Shown: piece by piece, positions 1-8,833 of the stretch
How the letters are laid out: the number at the start of each line of letters is the position of its first letter
How positions within the stretch are numbered: the stretch's first letter is position 1
Source of the DNA: Nostoc sp. PCC 7524
GTDB lineage: Bacteria > Cyanobacteriota > Cyanobacteriia > Cyanobacteriales > Nostocaceae
Reading direction: 5' to 3'
NCBI RefSeq assembly: GCF_000316645.1
Contig: NC_019684.1
Coordinates: 2,757,501-2,821,500, forward strand
DNA: 64,000 bases
Program-made: the position numbers and the translations under genes
The notes under the pieces: generated by a model
The model's input: the letters and a program-made list of their open reading frames with translations, nothing else
The model's database searches: none
What the model was told of the DNA's origin: nothing

Positions 1-151
1 GTGATTGATTTGTTCTATATTGTAGTGATTTTATGAAGTTCATGACAGATTTATAAGTTTTCGGTCAAAATGGAAGTTTAGTGCTAAGAGACCCAAACAA
101 ACTGGGAATCATTAATTTATAGACAAACGCCAAATCAGAGGGGAATGCTTC

Positions 152-808
152 ATGCTTTCAACAAACGGCGAGTATCAATCTTTAGATAGAGCAGAAACAG
201 TTGTACCCGTCGCTTCCAACCTACCAGAAACTGAGGTCAACGCCACAGAAATACCTGTAGGGACAGCAACCAGGTTTTATGGTCGCTACGCCGACTGTAT
301 GGAAATGTTCGCCCCAGCCCCTATGGTAGCTGATTATCTCAATACTCATGCTGGCTGGTTTTCGCGCTGTGCTGAACCGATGAAAGTACAACCATTGGGA
401 GAAAACGGTTACGCGCTCATCATCGGACGTTTTGGCTCTTTTGGTTATGAAGTAGAGCCGAAAATTGGCTTGGAACTGTTACCTCCTGACGAGGGAGTTT
501 ATCGCATTCGCACCATTCCTATTCCTGACTATCAACCACCTGGTTATGATGTAGACTATCGGGCATCATTACACTTACAAGAAGATTTGGGTGAAGTCAC
601 GCGAGTGGAATGGGAATTAGATTTAGTCGTTTGTCTACACTTTCCGCGATTTATCCAGCGTTTGCCCAAGTCTTTAATTCAGTCTACTGGCGATCGCCTA
701 TTAAACCAAATCGTGCGCCAAGTTTCCCGCCGCTTAACTCGCAAAGTCCAAGAAGATTTTCACCAATCTCAAGGAATTCCCTTCCCTGATAAGTTCAAGA
801 GAAAGTGA
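152..808 (+). CDS. DUF1997 family protein
   Basis: This 218-residue soluble protein resembles the DUF1997 family, which is widespread in cyanobacteria and plastids; no biochemical role is established. The conserved core covers about residues 40-180 (for example FYGRYADCMEM and PKIGLELLPPDEG) and is followed by a basic helix (RQVSRRLTRKVQED). I see no signal peptide or membrane segment. The ATG is supported by a GAGGGG box about nine bases upstream. The gene stands alone and converges on the DUF4079 gene; a long hairpin separates their stops. Family assignment rests on recognition of the sequence, not on a search. Confidence 0.75.
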   Translation: MLSTNGEYQSLDRAETVVPVASNLPETEVNATEIPVGTATRFYGRYADCMEMFAPAPMVADYLNTHAGWFSRCAEPMKVQPLGENGYALIIGRFGSFGYEVEPKIGLELLPPDEGVYRIRTIPIPDYQPPGYDVDYRASLHLQEDLGEVTRVEWELDLVVCLHFPRFIQRLPKSLIQSTGDRLLNQIVRQVSRRLTRKVQEDFHQSQGIPFPDKFKRK

Positions 809-828
809 TGATTTAGTCAATCGTCCAA

Positions 829-873
829 AGTCAAAAGTTAATAGTCCATAGAATTAACTATTGACTTTTGACT
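829..873. terminator. Bidirectional terminator-like hairpin between convergent genes
   Basis: AGTCAAAAGTTAATAGT (829-845) pairs with ACTATTGACTTTTGACT (857-873) over 17 positions with one mismatch, leaving an 11-base loop. It lies between the stops of two convergent genes (808 and 879), as expected for a shared terminator. The T-tracts are weak, so this is inferred from structure and position. Confidence 0.5.
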
Positions 874-878
874 CTTGA

Positions 879-1349
879 CTAAGCCTGAGAAAGAATTCTT
901 TGGACGATTTCTACACCGGTGATAGCCTGCCAGGTAAAAAGTCCTAAAATTGCAAAGTTTAATAAAATGTGAGTTACTCTCGCCCAGTTTGCTCCTTTTT
1001 GCATGAAAGGAGAAAGGGCAGCAGAAAATGCTACTAAACCTGTCATACCTAGCCCAGCTAGCAGGTGTGGCCCCACAAATAACTTACCGTTATTGATATA
1101 GGTAACAGCCATCCCACCAATTGCACCAGCAACCATCAAAGCTAAAATTAATGAGCCAATTTGGTAGTGTTTGATATTATACTTACCTTTAATCAGTTCC
1201 TTCTTTTCTTCCCCTTGTGCGTTGCGAGTACGCTGTACTTGCAACCCTAGGTAAGCAGCATAGAGTGAAAGCGCCAATAACACCCACATCATCATGGGGT
1301 GAAAGAAATTCAGCCAATATTTAACCGAGGGAGATAATTCCAGACTCAT
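879..1349 (-). CDS. DUF4079 family integral membrane protein
   Basis: A small membrane protein of 156 residues, with about four hydrophobic helices (starting near FFHPMMMWVLLALSLYAAYL, then LILALMVAGAIGGMAV, LLAGLGMTGLVAFSAAL and ILLNFAILGLFTW). It matches the DUF4079 family, found mainly in cyanobacteria and plants; the conserved histidines (FFHPMMM, KHYQIG, GPHLLAG, THILLNF) recall b-type haem or quinone-binding membrane proteins, but function is unknown. A TTG at 1364 would add five residues (MGENT). I prefer the ATG at 1349 because a GGGCGAG box is correctly spaced before it. Confidence 0.7.
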   Translation of the reverse strand: MSLELSPSVKYWLNFFHPMMMWVLLALSLYAAYLGLQVQRTRNAQGEEKKELIKGKYNIKHYQIGSLILALMVAGAIGGMAVTYINNGKLFVGPHLLAGLGMTGLVAFSAALSPFMQKGANWARVTHILLNFAILGLFTWQAITGVEIVQRILSQA

Positions 1350-1535
1350 CGTGTTCTCGCCCAATTCTTAAATCTTAATAAAAATTAGCATAATTCTAAG
1401 TACCGTGGGGAAGAAGGGGTGTAGGGGGATGAGGGAGATGAGGGGGAATTTACTCTGCCTCATGCCCAGTCTCTTGCAAAAGTACCTAAAGCATCTGAGA
1501 CTAAAAAATAATATTTCCCTGCTAGAACCTAATTC

Positions 1536-2819
1536 ATGACTGATAACAAAGATGCTTTGCTGCTTAAGGCTGCCAAAATGGGTGATATGAAGCAGCTGTC
1601 TGCGCTACTGGCGGCTGGTGCTAGGGTGGATGTGTGCGATCGCGATGGAACTACGCCGTTAATGTTTGCTGCTAATCTAGGCTATACCGAAATTGTGCGA
1701 TCGCTTCTGGATGCTGGGGCAAATGTTAATTTAGCTAGAAAACGCTACGGATTGACGGCTTTGATGTTGGCGGCAAGTAGCAATCAGCTTGATATTGTGC
1801 AGCTTTTAGTCTCTAGGGGAGCTGATGTCAATACTACTAATGAAGATGGTAGTACGGCTTTGATGGCAGCAGCTTTAAAAGGTTCTGTGGAAGTGGTGCG
1901 GGTTTTGTTGGCGGCTGGCGCTGATGTGAATTTATCAGACAAGGACGATGATACAGCTTTGAAACTGGCGGTGAAACAAGGACAGGCGGCAGTAGTCTCG
2001 CTGATTTTGCAAAGTGGTGCAGATGCTAACACTCAAGATGAAGAAGGCGAAACACTGTTAATGATTGCAGCTGACTTGGGACATTTACAGGTGGTGCAAG
2101 CATTATTAGATGCAGGTGCTGATGCCAACTGGCAAAACCAAGATGGAGGAACGGCACTTTTAGCAGCTGCGGCGGCTGGACATGGGGCGATCGCTTCAGT
2201 TTTACTAGATAAAGTAGCTGAGGTTAATCATCAAGACAAAGATGGCGAAACAGCCTTACACCTGGCTGTAGTGGAAGGCCATCTTAATGTAGTAGAAATT
2301 TTACTTAACCTGGGCGCAAATGCTCAAATCAGGAATAATCTAGGCGATACACCATTGTTAGTGGCAGCATTACAAGGCCATAGTCAGATAGTGGAGATAC
2401 TGCTGCGTCATGGTGCAAATCTAAGTGAAAAAAATCTCGGTGAAACACCTTTAACTTTGGCGGCTTCCCAAGGAAACGCTGAAACAGTCAAGGTATTGTT
2501 AGACTACGGTGCTGATGCTAACCTCCCAGCAGATGATGGCAAAACTGCTTTAATCAAAGTCGCAGAACGCAACTATCCAGGGATCATTCAGTTACTGTTA
2601 AGCAGGGGCGCAAATGTCAATTATCAAGACTCAGCAGGGGCTACAGCCTTAATGTGGGCTGCTGCTAGCGGCTATAGCAAAGCGGTGCAAGTCTTGCTAG
2701 AAGTTGGGGCAGATATGAATTTAAAAAATCGGGGTGGTTATACTGCTTTGATGATTGCGGAATTTAATGGTTACAGAAATATCGTTATGAGTTTAAAGCA
2801 AGCCGGCGCACAGGAATAA
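1536..2819 (+). CDS. Ankyrin-repeat protein
   Basis: A 427-residue protein built almost entirely of about 12-13 ankyrin repeats of 32-34 residues. Each has the usual DGxTPLMxAAxxGxxEVVxxLLxxGAdvN pattern (for instance DGTTPLMFAANLGYTEIV and DGETALHLAVVEGHLNVV). Ankyrin stacks are protein-interaction scaffolds. No catalytic domain, signal peptide or transmembrane segment is visible, so partner and role are unknown. Repeats at the DNA level have diverged, which suggests an old, stable gene rather than a recently expanded one. It stands alone, with no obvious operon partner. Confidence 0.9.
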   Translation: MTDNKDALLLKAAKMGDMKQLSALLAAGARVDVCDRDGTTPLMFAANLGYTEIVRSLLDAGANVNLARKRYGLTALMLAASSNQLDIVQLLVSRGADVNTTNEDGSTALMAAALKGSVEVVRVLLAAGADVNLSDKDDDTALKLAVKQGQAAVVSLILQSGADANTQDEEGETLLMIAADLGHLQVVQALLDAGADANWQNQDGGTALLAAAAAGHGAIASVLLDKVAEVNHQDKDGETALHLAVVEGHLNVVEILLNLGANAQIRNNLGDTPLLVAALQGHSQIVEILLRHGANLSEKNLGETPLTLAASQGNAETVKVLLDYGADANLPADDGKTALIKVAERNYPGIIQLLLSRGANVNYQDSAGATALMWAAASGYSKAVQVLLEVGADMNLKNRGGYTALMIAEFNGYRNIVMSLKQAGAQE

Positions 2820-3402
2820 TTAAGTTTTGAAAAATCAGATATTTATTGCTATTTTCTCTAGCTTCGAGATTTGATTCATTACCTAAAATTTGAGCAAGAA
2901 TTCAGCAAAAAAATTCAAAAAAATCTGTTGTTTTTGAAACAAATTTTCTCTAGAATCTAATCATAATCAAAAGTTTTCAAAGACAACTTGACAACTCGGA
3001 AAAATTACGGTATTAAATTAAATACTAAGGAGGTATGAGAATTCTGTTTCAGAAATGAAAATTTAAAATAAAAAATATCTGTAGCGGCTTTGTAAAAGAC
3101 AGCTACAGGAAAGATTAGAAGAAATTGAAACACCGAAGTAGACGAGGTAAAAGACTTGTGCTTCAAGGATACCAATGAAGCCAAACTAAAGAAGTAAGTT
3201 TACTTTCTAGTTTTTACCTTGTCCTCCCCCGGCGTTTCCTACTGTGCTAGATATGCTCAATATATAGTTTTTCATTTCTGATAACAGTATTCTAACTATC
3301 AGTTTTTAGGTATCTTAGTAAACGCCAAAAACTCATCTATTACGAAAGAACTAGATACTGAATAAATATAAGTTTAAAATTGTACTGATTAATAATTTAG
3401 TA
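2820..3402. other. Long gene-free spacer with RNA-like structures
   Basis: This AT-rich spacer of 583 bases has no credible protein gene. It holds a seven-pair hairpin at 3079-3108 (CTGTAGC/GCTACAG, with an inner CTTT/AAAG) and the three-way-junction candidate at 3141-3223, described separately. An AAGGAGGT sequence at 3027-3034 directly abuts an ATG. That spacing is too short for normal initiation, and the reading frame closes after seven codons. Confidence 0.5.
3141..3223 (+). ncRNA. Candidate structured RNA (three-way junction)
   Basis: A 12-pair closing helix forms between GACGAGGTAAAA (3141-3152) and TTTTACCTTGTC (3212-3223). Its one imperfect pair, g3144 with t3220, is a G-U wobble on the plus strand but a mismatch on the minus strand, which favours plus-strand RNA. 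Inside are a six-pair helix (GCTTCA 3160-3165 with TGAAGC 3176-3181) and a second arm (ACTA 3185-3188 with TAGT 3208-3211, and AAGTA 3192-3196 with TACTT 3201-3205). It ends about 180 bases before the CbiG-type gene. I see no B12 box, so I do not call it a cobalamin riboswitch. It could be a leader element or an independent small RNA. Confidence 0.4.
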
Positions 3403-3834
3403 GTGAGTCAAAAAAAATCTGAGCAACAGCAGTCACTACAAAGATTGTGGGTAGGAATTGGTTGTCAATCAGGTATTACTTATCAGTTAGTAGATGTAGC
3501 AATTCAGTGCGTGTTTAGGGAGAATGGACTTGATGAAAGTGCGATCGCCGGAATTGCCACTCTCGACACCAAGGCAGCAGAACCTGGGATAGTAGAGTTT
3601 TGTAGCCGCTCTCAATTGCCTTTAAAGACCTTTCCCGCAGAGATTTTATCTACTGTTGCTGTTCCTAATCCTAACGAAGCGATCGCACAAAAAGTGAGAA
3701 CCCCAAGCGTAGCGGAAGCAGCAGCAATTTTGGCAGCATCTCACCTGAATTTAGCAGTCAAGCTGTTAGTTCCTAAACAAATTTTCCGCTTACCAGGGCA
3801 AATAAAAGCTGTAACAGTGGCTGTTGCTCAATGA
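3403..3834 (+). CDS. CobE / CbiG C-terminal domain protein (cobalamin biosynthesis)
   Basis: A 143-residue protein corresponding to the C-terminal domain of CbiG, which also occurs alone as CobE. Family marks are the N-terminal LWVGIGCQSG strand-turn, GLDESAIAGIATLDTKAAEPG and the SVAEAAAILAA segment. Full CbiG takes part in ring opening and acetaldehyde loss in anaerobic corrin synthesis; many cyanobacteria carry its N-terminal part fused to CobJ and the C-terminal part separately, which would explain the short length. The start is a GTG without a clear ribosome-binding site, so the first few residues are uncertain. No other cob/cbi gene adjoins it here. Confidence 0.75.
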   Translation: MSQKKSEQQQSLQRLWVGIGCQSGITYQLVDVAIQCVFRENGLDESAIAGIATLDTKAAEPGIVEFCSRSQLPLKTFPAEILSTVAVPNPNEAIAQKVRTPSVAEAAAILAASHLNLAVKLLVPKQIFRLPGQIKAVTVAVAQ

Positions 3835-4125
3835 TTAGAGACAAATAAATTCAAAATTCAAAATACCCTAGAGGTTCACGGTAGCGTCTGTGTTAGCGAA
3901 GCATCCCGTAGGGAAACAGAAGACAAGCCTACAAAATGAAAGAATTCTGAGGAAAAGGGGATGCAGAAGATGTAGGGGAGAAAAACTATTGGGGAGAAGC
4001 GTGTGTTCAATATTAACTGTGAACAAGCCATCATCCATCATATATGGAATTCAAACTCAAGCATTTTGGCAAGATTCGCTGTTACAATACGACCAGTCTG
4101 TTCAACTAAACGAGACACACAGCTT

Positions 4126-4377
4126 ATGATTACTCAAATGATGGTTCAACCTTCATTCTGGGTAGAATCTGGAATCAAACTCAGTCAAGTTAGGAACATA
4201 TATTTATTTAAATTTACTGAAGAATTACAGTCTCGACTCGAAGAATTGTCTGAGAAGAAAAAAGCCGGATTGCTCACCTCAGAGGAAGATGCAGAATTGG
4301 CAGGAATATTAGAACTTGATCGAATTTTTACCTTGCTCAATGCCAAAATTATTCCATTCCTCGGAGAAAGTAGTTAA
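4126..4377 (+). CDS. Small hypothetical protein
   Basis: An 83-residue protein with a predicted helical body: FTEELQSRLEELSEKKKAGLL, then TSEEDAELAGILELDRIF. Similar short proteins are common in filamentous cyanobacteria, without known function. The open frame extends to 4003, but that upstream part looks like non-coding repeat sequence, so I start at the ATG at 4126 (MITQMMVQPSF). A second ATG at 4138 is also possible. Its end overlaps the end of the convergent membrane-protein gene by about 29 bases. Confidence 0.55.
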   Translation: MITQMMVQPSFWVESGIKLSQVRNIYLFKFTEELQSRLEELSEKKKAGLLTSEEDAELAGILELDRIFTLLNAKIIPFLGESS

Positions 4378-4702
4378 TTACGCTGGAAACGACAGATAAC
4401 ACGATTGATCCTAAAAAAGCAGCGAGAAAACCTTTTATTTCAAACCCATAACCGGGAGTTAAAGCACTTGCTAACCAAAGGGTTAAGGCATTTAGCACAA
4501 ATGTAAATAACCCAAAGGTGATTAGAGTAATGGGAAAAGCCAAAATACTTAAAATTGGTCTAACAAAGGCATTTACTAGACCGATTACGGCTACAGCAAG
4601 CAAAGCAGCAGTAAAATTCCTCACTACAAATCCTGGTACAATATTGGCGGTAATCAGCAAAGCTACCGCAGTACCCAGCCACGTTAATAAAAAGTTTTTC
4701 AT
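4349..4702 (-). CDS. Phage holin family (4 TMS) membrane protein
   Basis: A 117-residue, very hydrophobic protein with four predicted helices (LTWLGTAVALLITANIVPGF, FTAALLAVAVIGLVNAFV, ILAFPITLITFGLFTFVLNA, FLAAFLGSIVLSVVSSVINY). It matches the small membrane family annotated as phage holin family / Mycobacterial 4 TMS holin superfamily. Despite the name, these are usually chromosomal proteins of unknown role; no phage genes are nearby. The ATG has an AGGT box eight bases upstream. It converges on the preceding small gene, with overlapping ends. Confidence 0.8.
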   Translation of the reverse strand: MKNFLLTWLGTAVALLITANIVPGFVVRNFTAALLAVAVIGLVNAFVRPILSILAFPITLITFGLFTFVLNALTLWLASALTPGYGFEIKGFLAAFLGSIVLSVVSSVINYFLRGME

Positions 4703-4789
4703 CTGTGATTACCTGAACAGGAATGAGAGTAGGAGTCAGGAGTCATAAACCTTAAAACTCCCATACTCCTACATTCTTAGTTTTTCAGC

Positions 4790-5731
4790 CTATCGTCGTT
4801 GGGGCGATCGCTGCAACAGAGCTTCCCATGTAGCGCCACCAACTACGCCATCAGGCTCAATACCATAGCGTTTTTGTGCTGCTTTCACGGCGGTTTCCGT
4901 TAATATACCGAAATATCCGTCTACACCACCTTTGAGAAAACCAAGCTGGCTCAATCTTTGCTGTAACCTGGTGACTTCAGCATTACTCATCCCCACACGC
5001 AAAATCGGCCATCCTTCTGTGGTGTACTGCACACCAGCAATGCGGCTATTGGGTGGAGTCGGGTTAGGGCGAGTTGTCGAGGATGTTCTGGTATTGGTAG
5101 GTTTTGGAGCAGGTTTTGGATTAACAACCCGATTGGTAGCAGTTCTAGTATTAGCAGGTTTTGGAGTTGGCTTTGTATTAACAACCTGATTGTTAGCAGT
5201 TCTAGTATTAGTAGGTCTTGGAGCTGGTTGTGTATTGACAACTTGATTTGTAACAGGCCTGGTAGTGGTAGCAGGTTGGGTAGGAACAGGAAAACCAGTT
5301 GTCATATTAGCTGTTGAGTTTGGTGCTGATACCACAATTGGTTCATTGGGAAAAAGCCTTTGCCAAGTAGCCGCATCAACAATACCATCTGGACTCAAAC
5401 CGACTGTCTGTTTAAAGCGAGAAACAGCATTGGCTGTACTGTCGTTATAGATGCCATCAACTGCACCTGAGTAAAAGCCTAAAAGCTTCAGAGCTGCTTG
5501 CAGTTCCGAGACACGCTCACCTTGACTACCAACCTTGAGCGTAGGACGATTGATCCCAACTTGTTGGGCAATGTGTTGCGGTGCTGCAATTGCAACTATA
5601 GCCGACGAACCAATGAAAACAGATGTACAAGAAAACAGTAGTAGCCCATAAAACCTACTGCTACTGAAGTTACAAAATGCCTTTAGTGACTCTAAGTAGT
5701 TCACGATACTTGCTTTCAGGCTGCCTTTCAT
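4790..5731 (-). CDS. Secreted peptidoglycan-binding protein (two PG_binding_1 domains)
   Basis: A 313-residue exported protein. The N terminus has a signal or anchor segment (FYGLLLFSCTSVFIGSSAIV) ending near AAPQHIAQQ. Two PG_binding_1 domains follow, one around residues 65-115 (LKVGSQGERVSELQAALKLL to ATWQRLFP) and one at the C terminus (LRVGMSNAEVTRLQQRLSQL to GATWEALL). They are joined by a Pro/Thr/Asn-rich linker made of an imperfect 57-bp (19-residue) repeat. The family binds cell-wall glycan; no catalytic domain is present. A GTG at 5800 would add 23 residues, but the ATG at 5731 has a GGGAG box at good spacing. The gene directly follows the M16 peptidase genes. Confidence 0.85.
   Translation of the reverse strand: MKGSLKASIVNYLESLKAFCNFSSSRFYGLLLFSCTSVFIGSSAIVAIAAPQHIAQQVGINRPTLKVGSQGERVSELQAALKLLGFYSGAVDGIYNDSTANAVSRFKQTVGLSPDGIVDAATWQRLFPNEPIVVSAPNSTANMTTGFPVPTQPATTTRPVTNQVVNTQPAPRPTNTRTANNQVVNTKPTPKPANTRTATNRVVNPKPAPKPTNTRTSSTTRPNPTPPNSRIAGVQYTTEGWPILRVGMSNAEVTRLQQRLSQLGFLKGGVDGYFGILTETAVKAAQKRYGIEPDGVVGGATWEALLQRSPQRR
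5101..5271. repeat. 57-bp minisatellite inside the peptidoglycan-binding gene
   Basis: Three imperfect tandem copies of a 57-bp unit start near 5101, 5158 and 5215. They encode a repeated 19-residue Pro/Thr/Asn linker (NTRTANNQVVNTKPTPKPA type). The length, a multiple of three, keeps the reading frame, so linker length can vary without disrupting the flanking domains. Confidence 0.75.
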
Positions 5732-5793
5732 GGAAATTGCTCCCAGAATTTCTGTTGCTAATATTACAGCCGCTTGAGGCTCTTGAGTAGTAG

Positions 5794-7083
5794 TCAGCAC
5801 TGACTAATTGCACGATTAATCGCCTCTTCTTGACCGACTAAAGACAAATAAGGTTCCTGTAAATAGCGAGACGCAGCCATTAAAGCATCTTGGGAGCTGA
5901 CAGAAGCAATCAGTTCTTGAAATTGCCTATCAAAATCTATTCCTAAACCTAAAGTTTCGTACCAGCCGTATATTTGAGCAATTTGACCGTTAGTTTGTTT
6001 ACCAAGGGCATACTGTCCTAAAATTTTGTTCTTGGCAGCTTGCCAACTGGTTTCAATAACTTCTGTAGTAGAAAGCAACTCGACTTCTGTACGCAACCCT
6101 TCTAGGGCTATGGTGGTATTTTCTGGTGCTGTCCCCATATACACTACAAATGAGGCTGGATGTAGCTTCGTTGGGTAAAATGCTGATACTTCGTAAGCTA
6201 GACCCCGTTTTTCTCGCAATTCCACAAACAAGCGACTAGATAAACCATTACCTAAATAGGTAGACAGTAATTTCAAAGCTGCATAGTCAGGGGAAGTTAC
6301 CGATGCACCCAAATAACCAAGCATGACAATAGATTGCTGCGTTTGCACAGGCTTTAACTGGTATTGTGGCTGGACTGGGATTTCTGGTAAATTCAGTTCT
6401 GAGAGGGCTTGTTGAGGAATTTGCCAATCACCAAATACTTGTTCTACCAAGGCTAATGCTTCATCTAGGGTGACGCGTCCGGCGATACTTATCACTAGAT
6501 TATCGGGACGAAAATAAGTTTGGTGATACTGTACTAAGTCAGCTTGGGTAATGCTGCTCATCGTGCTTTCATCTCCTAGCACTGACATAGCGTAGGGATG
6601 ATTTTGGTACATTACCCGCCGCATCTGCTCCATAGCTAGGGTAAAGGGTTGCTCTTTTTGGGAGCGGATATTATTGATAGTTAAACGCCGTTCTAGTTCT
6701 ACTTGGGTGGTGGGAAATGTAGGCGATCGCAAAATCCGCCCTGCTAATGCTAGTATGTGCGAAAAGTCTGCTGTCACTGTCTTTAAAGACATTAAGAAAT
6801 AGTCAGTCGAAGTATCTGCACTCAAACTAGCTCCCATAGATTCAACTTCTTCCGCAATTTCCATGCTTGAAAGTCCATCACATCCCTTAGTGATGACAGA
6901 TGCTAGCAAATGCGCCAACCCAGCTTTTTCTCGTGGTTCACAGCAACTCCCCGCACGGATAAACATTCGCGCCGCAATAATATCCGCAGCCGGATTTTCA
7001 GCTACCAGCACAACAATACCATTGCTTAATACAGTCCGATGGATAGAAGCGTTAGATAAGGAAGGATTCACAGTTTGAGTCAT
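5794..7083 (-). CDS. M16 family peptidase-like protein, probably non-catalytic subunit
   Basis: A 429-residue member of the pitrilysin / mitochondrial-processing-peptidase family, with the N-terminal M16 fold (NGIVVLVAENPAADIIAARM, AGLAHLLASVITKG) and the C-terminal M16_C half (QSIVMLGYLGASVTSPDYAA, GNGLSSRLFVELREKRGLAY). The zinc motif HxxEH is replaced by HLLAS, so this subunit should be inactive. The upstream gene encodes an M16 protein with an intact motif; such pairs form alpha/beta heterodimers in which the inactive partner carries the glycine-rich substrate loop (here NGLSSRLF). The ATG start opens on MTQTVNPSL. Its stop overlaps a possible GTG of the next gene by seven bases. Confidence 0.85.
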   Translation of the reverse strand: MTQTVNPSLSNASIHRTVLSNGIVVLVAENPAADIIAARMFIRAGSCCEPREKAGLAHLLASVITKGCDGLSSMEIAEEVESMGASLSADTSTDYFLMSLKTVTADFSHILALAGRILRSPTFPTTQVELERRLTINNIRSQKEQPFTLAMEQMRRVMYQNHPYAMSVLGDESTMSSITQADLVQYHQTYFRPDNLVISIAGRVTLDEALALVEQVFGDWQIPQQALSELNLPEIPVQPQYQLKPVQTQQSIVMLGYLGASVTSPDYAALKLLSTYLGNGLSSRLFVELREKRGLAYEVSAFYPTKLHPASFVVYMGTAPENTTIALEGLRTEVELLSTTEVIETSWQAAKNKILGQYALGKQTNGQIAQIYGWYETLGLGIDFDRQFQELIASVSSQDALMAASRYLQEPYLSLVGQEEAINRAISQC

Positions 7084-7105
7084 TGTTAGTCACATAGTCA
7101 CATAG

Positions 7106-7270
7106 TTAATAGGCAATAGGCAATAGGCAATAGGCAATAGGTAATAGGCAATAGGTAATAGGCAATAGGTAATAGGCAATAGGTAATAGTTATTCTCCTT
7201 TGCTCCCCTACTTCTTCCCAATCCCCAGTCCCCAGTCCCCAGTCCCCAGTCCCCAGTCCCCAGTCCCCAA
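7106..7270. repeat. Heptanucleotide tandem repeats between the two M16 genes
   Basis: At 7106-7189 there is a run of (CAATAGG)n with GTAATAGG variants, and at 7221-7270 a run of (CCCAGTC)n. These are the short tandemly repeated sequences typical of heterocystous cyanobacteria. They fill almost the whole spacer of the peptidase pair. Confidence 0.9.
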
Positions 7271-7278
7271 TCCCCAAC

Positions 7279-8547
7279 TTAACAAGGTTTCAGGATAGTT
7301 ACAGCGTAATTTTGGGGTGAAAGATACTGGTTTGCTAATTGTTGCAGTTCTTGGGTATCAAATGAGCGAATTTGCTGTGGATAGGTAACTGATAATTCTG
7401 CTTGGGCGATGGTGTTGTAGTATCCATACATCCCAGTTAGTTGATTTGGTGTTTCTGTCGAAAAGGCATACTCGTTACACAGCAATCTACGTGTACGGGC
7501 TAGTTCTTGCTCATTAATACCTTGATTCTGTATATCATCCAAATGGCTGAGAATTAAGTTTTCTACTGTTTCTAAATGTTCTGGTTCTAACCAAGCAGTA
7601 ATTGTAAATAAGCTTGCTTCTCTTTGTAGAGAAAAATTACTACAAATTCCCTGGACTAATTGTAATTCTTCTCTTAAATCACGCACTAGGCGAGAAGTGC
7701 GCCCTTCTGCCAATAGCACTGACAACAAATCTAAACCGTAGGCAGCACGGAGGTGTTCTACTCCTGGTACTAACCACGCTATCAACAGCCGTGCCTGTTC
7801 TAGATGTGGTAAATACAATTCTTGCCGACGGATGCCGTTAATGACTGGCTTGGCTACTCGTGGGATTTGTGGACACTTGACAGGTTCTGCAAAATTCGCA
7901 AATGAGCGATTAACTGCATCCCATGCTTGCTGTTGGTTAATACCTCCTGCAATCACCACCGTCATGTTTTCTGGTTGATAGTGAGCGCGGTGAAAACAGC
8001 GCATTGCCTCTGGTGAATGCTGTAGTAGTTCTTCCTCATTTCCCAAAATCGAACGCCCGTAAGGATGATTTTGGTAAACGCTTTCAAGCAAACATTGAAA
8101 TCCTACCCAGTCAGAATCATCATAACTGGCGCGGATTTCTTCTAGAACTACATCCCGTTCGCGGATAAACTCATCCTCTGGAATTGCGGCGTTGAGTAGT
8201 AATTCTCCTAAATGGGGCAGAGTATCTTCTAAATAAGTAGCAGCAGTAGTCAGGGAATAATTAGCGTAATCGTAGCTTGTCGCCGCATTACTAACACCAC
8301 CCATATTTTCAATCTTATGGTCAAACATTCCAGGCGCTAGGGTGGCTGTACCTTTAAAAATCATGTGTTCTAAAAAGTGCGCCATGCCAAACCACGGTTC
8401 TGGCTCGTGGAAAGTTCCAGCCTTTACCCAGACATCAGCTACAACTACAGGAGTTGTGGGAATCTCTTGATGAATAAACGTTAGACCGTTATCTAACCGG
8501 AAAACAGAGGCTGGAAATACGGGATGTGTTAATTGCTGTTTTGACAA
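7279..8547 (-). CDS. M16 family zinc peptidase (catalytic subunit)
   Basis: A 422-residue zinc metallopeptidase of the M16 family. The inverted zinc motif HFLEH is seen in [16 protein letters not shown], and the downstream glutamate ligand probably lies in [16 protein letters not shown]. The C-terminal half ([37 protein letters not shown]) completes the two-lobed clam-shell fold. It is transcribed just before the M16 gene that lacks the motif, so the two products probably work as a heterodimer. Substrates in cyanobacteria are not established; signal or processing peptides are likely. No signal peptide is visible. Confidence 0.9.
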   Translation of the reverse strand: MSKQQLTHPVFPASVFRLDNGLTFIHQEIPTTPVVVADVWVKAGTFHEPEPWFGMAHFLEHMIFKGTATLAPGMFDHKIENMGGVSNAATSYDYANYSLTTAATYLEDTLPHLGELLLNAAIPEDEFIRERDVVLEEIRASYDDSDWVGFQCLLESVYQNHPYGRSILGNEEELLQHSPEAMRCFHRAHYQPENMTVVIAGGINQQQAWDAVNRSFANFAEPVKCPQIPRVAKPVINGIRRQELYLPHLEQARLLIAWLVPGVEHLRAAYGLDLLSVLLAEGRTSRLVRDLREELQLVQGICSNFSLQREASLFTITAWLEPEHLETVENLILSHLDDIQNQGINEQELARTRRLLCNEYAFSTETPNQLTGMYGYYNTIAQAELSVTYPQQIRSFDTQELQQLANQYLSPQNYAVTILKPC

Positions 8548-8794
8548 TTTTTGTATTTTTAACTAAGATTTAGTTTAATTTTTTGTTATCTTAACTCTGA
8601 ATTGCATCTAGTTGAACATCAGTTTATACAGATGTCATCTTTGCAAGTAGGTGCAAGTAGTTCTGAGTTGATTAAAGTTGGCTTAATTTTGTACTAATCC
8701 CAAATAATTTTGGTTTAACTTTAGTTTTTAGTGATTACTCCTTATTTTGAATTATTCAATTTTATATAAGAAATATTAATCAATAAAATTAAAA

Positions 8795-8820
8795 CTCCCA
8801 AGTTTTAGTTAACTTGGGAG
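8795..8820 (-). terminator. Rho-independent terminator of 6S RNA
   Basis: CTCCCAAGTT (8795-8804) and AACTTGGGAG (8811-8820) form a perfect ten-pair stem with a six-base loop. On the minus strand the stem is followed by TTTTAATTTTATT, a good U-tract. It lies immediately 3' of the 6S RNA. Confidence 0.85.
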
Positions 8821-8833
8821 CTAAAATTTTTGA

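Noticed and set aside
3035..3058. A seven-codon frame (MRILFQK) directly after AAGGAGGT.
   Set aside because: The Shine-Dalgarno-like box abuts the ATG with no spacing, so it should not initiate there. It could still be an RNA pairing element.
2820..3402. A cobalamin riboswitch before the CbiG-type gene.
   Set aside because: I could not find the B12 box or the typical conserved core. The structure seen is different.
3890..4129. A 79-codon plus-strand frame before the small gene at 4126.
   Set aside because: Starts in a dispersed repeat (GCGTCTGTGTTAGCGAAGC); no family, no ribosome-binding site, and overlaps a better candidate.
7084..7270. CRISPR-like array suggested by dense direct repeats.
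   Set aside because: The unit is only seven bases and has no spacers. These are heptanucleotide tandem repeats. The same applies to the runs at 27, 29, 32, 38, 43, 47 and 52 kb.
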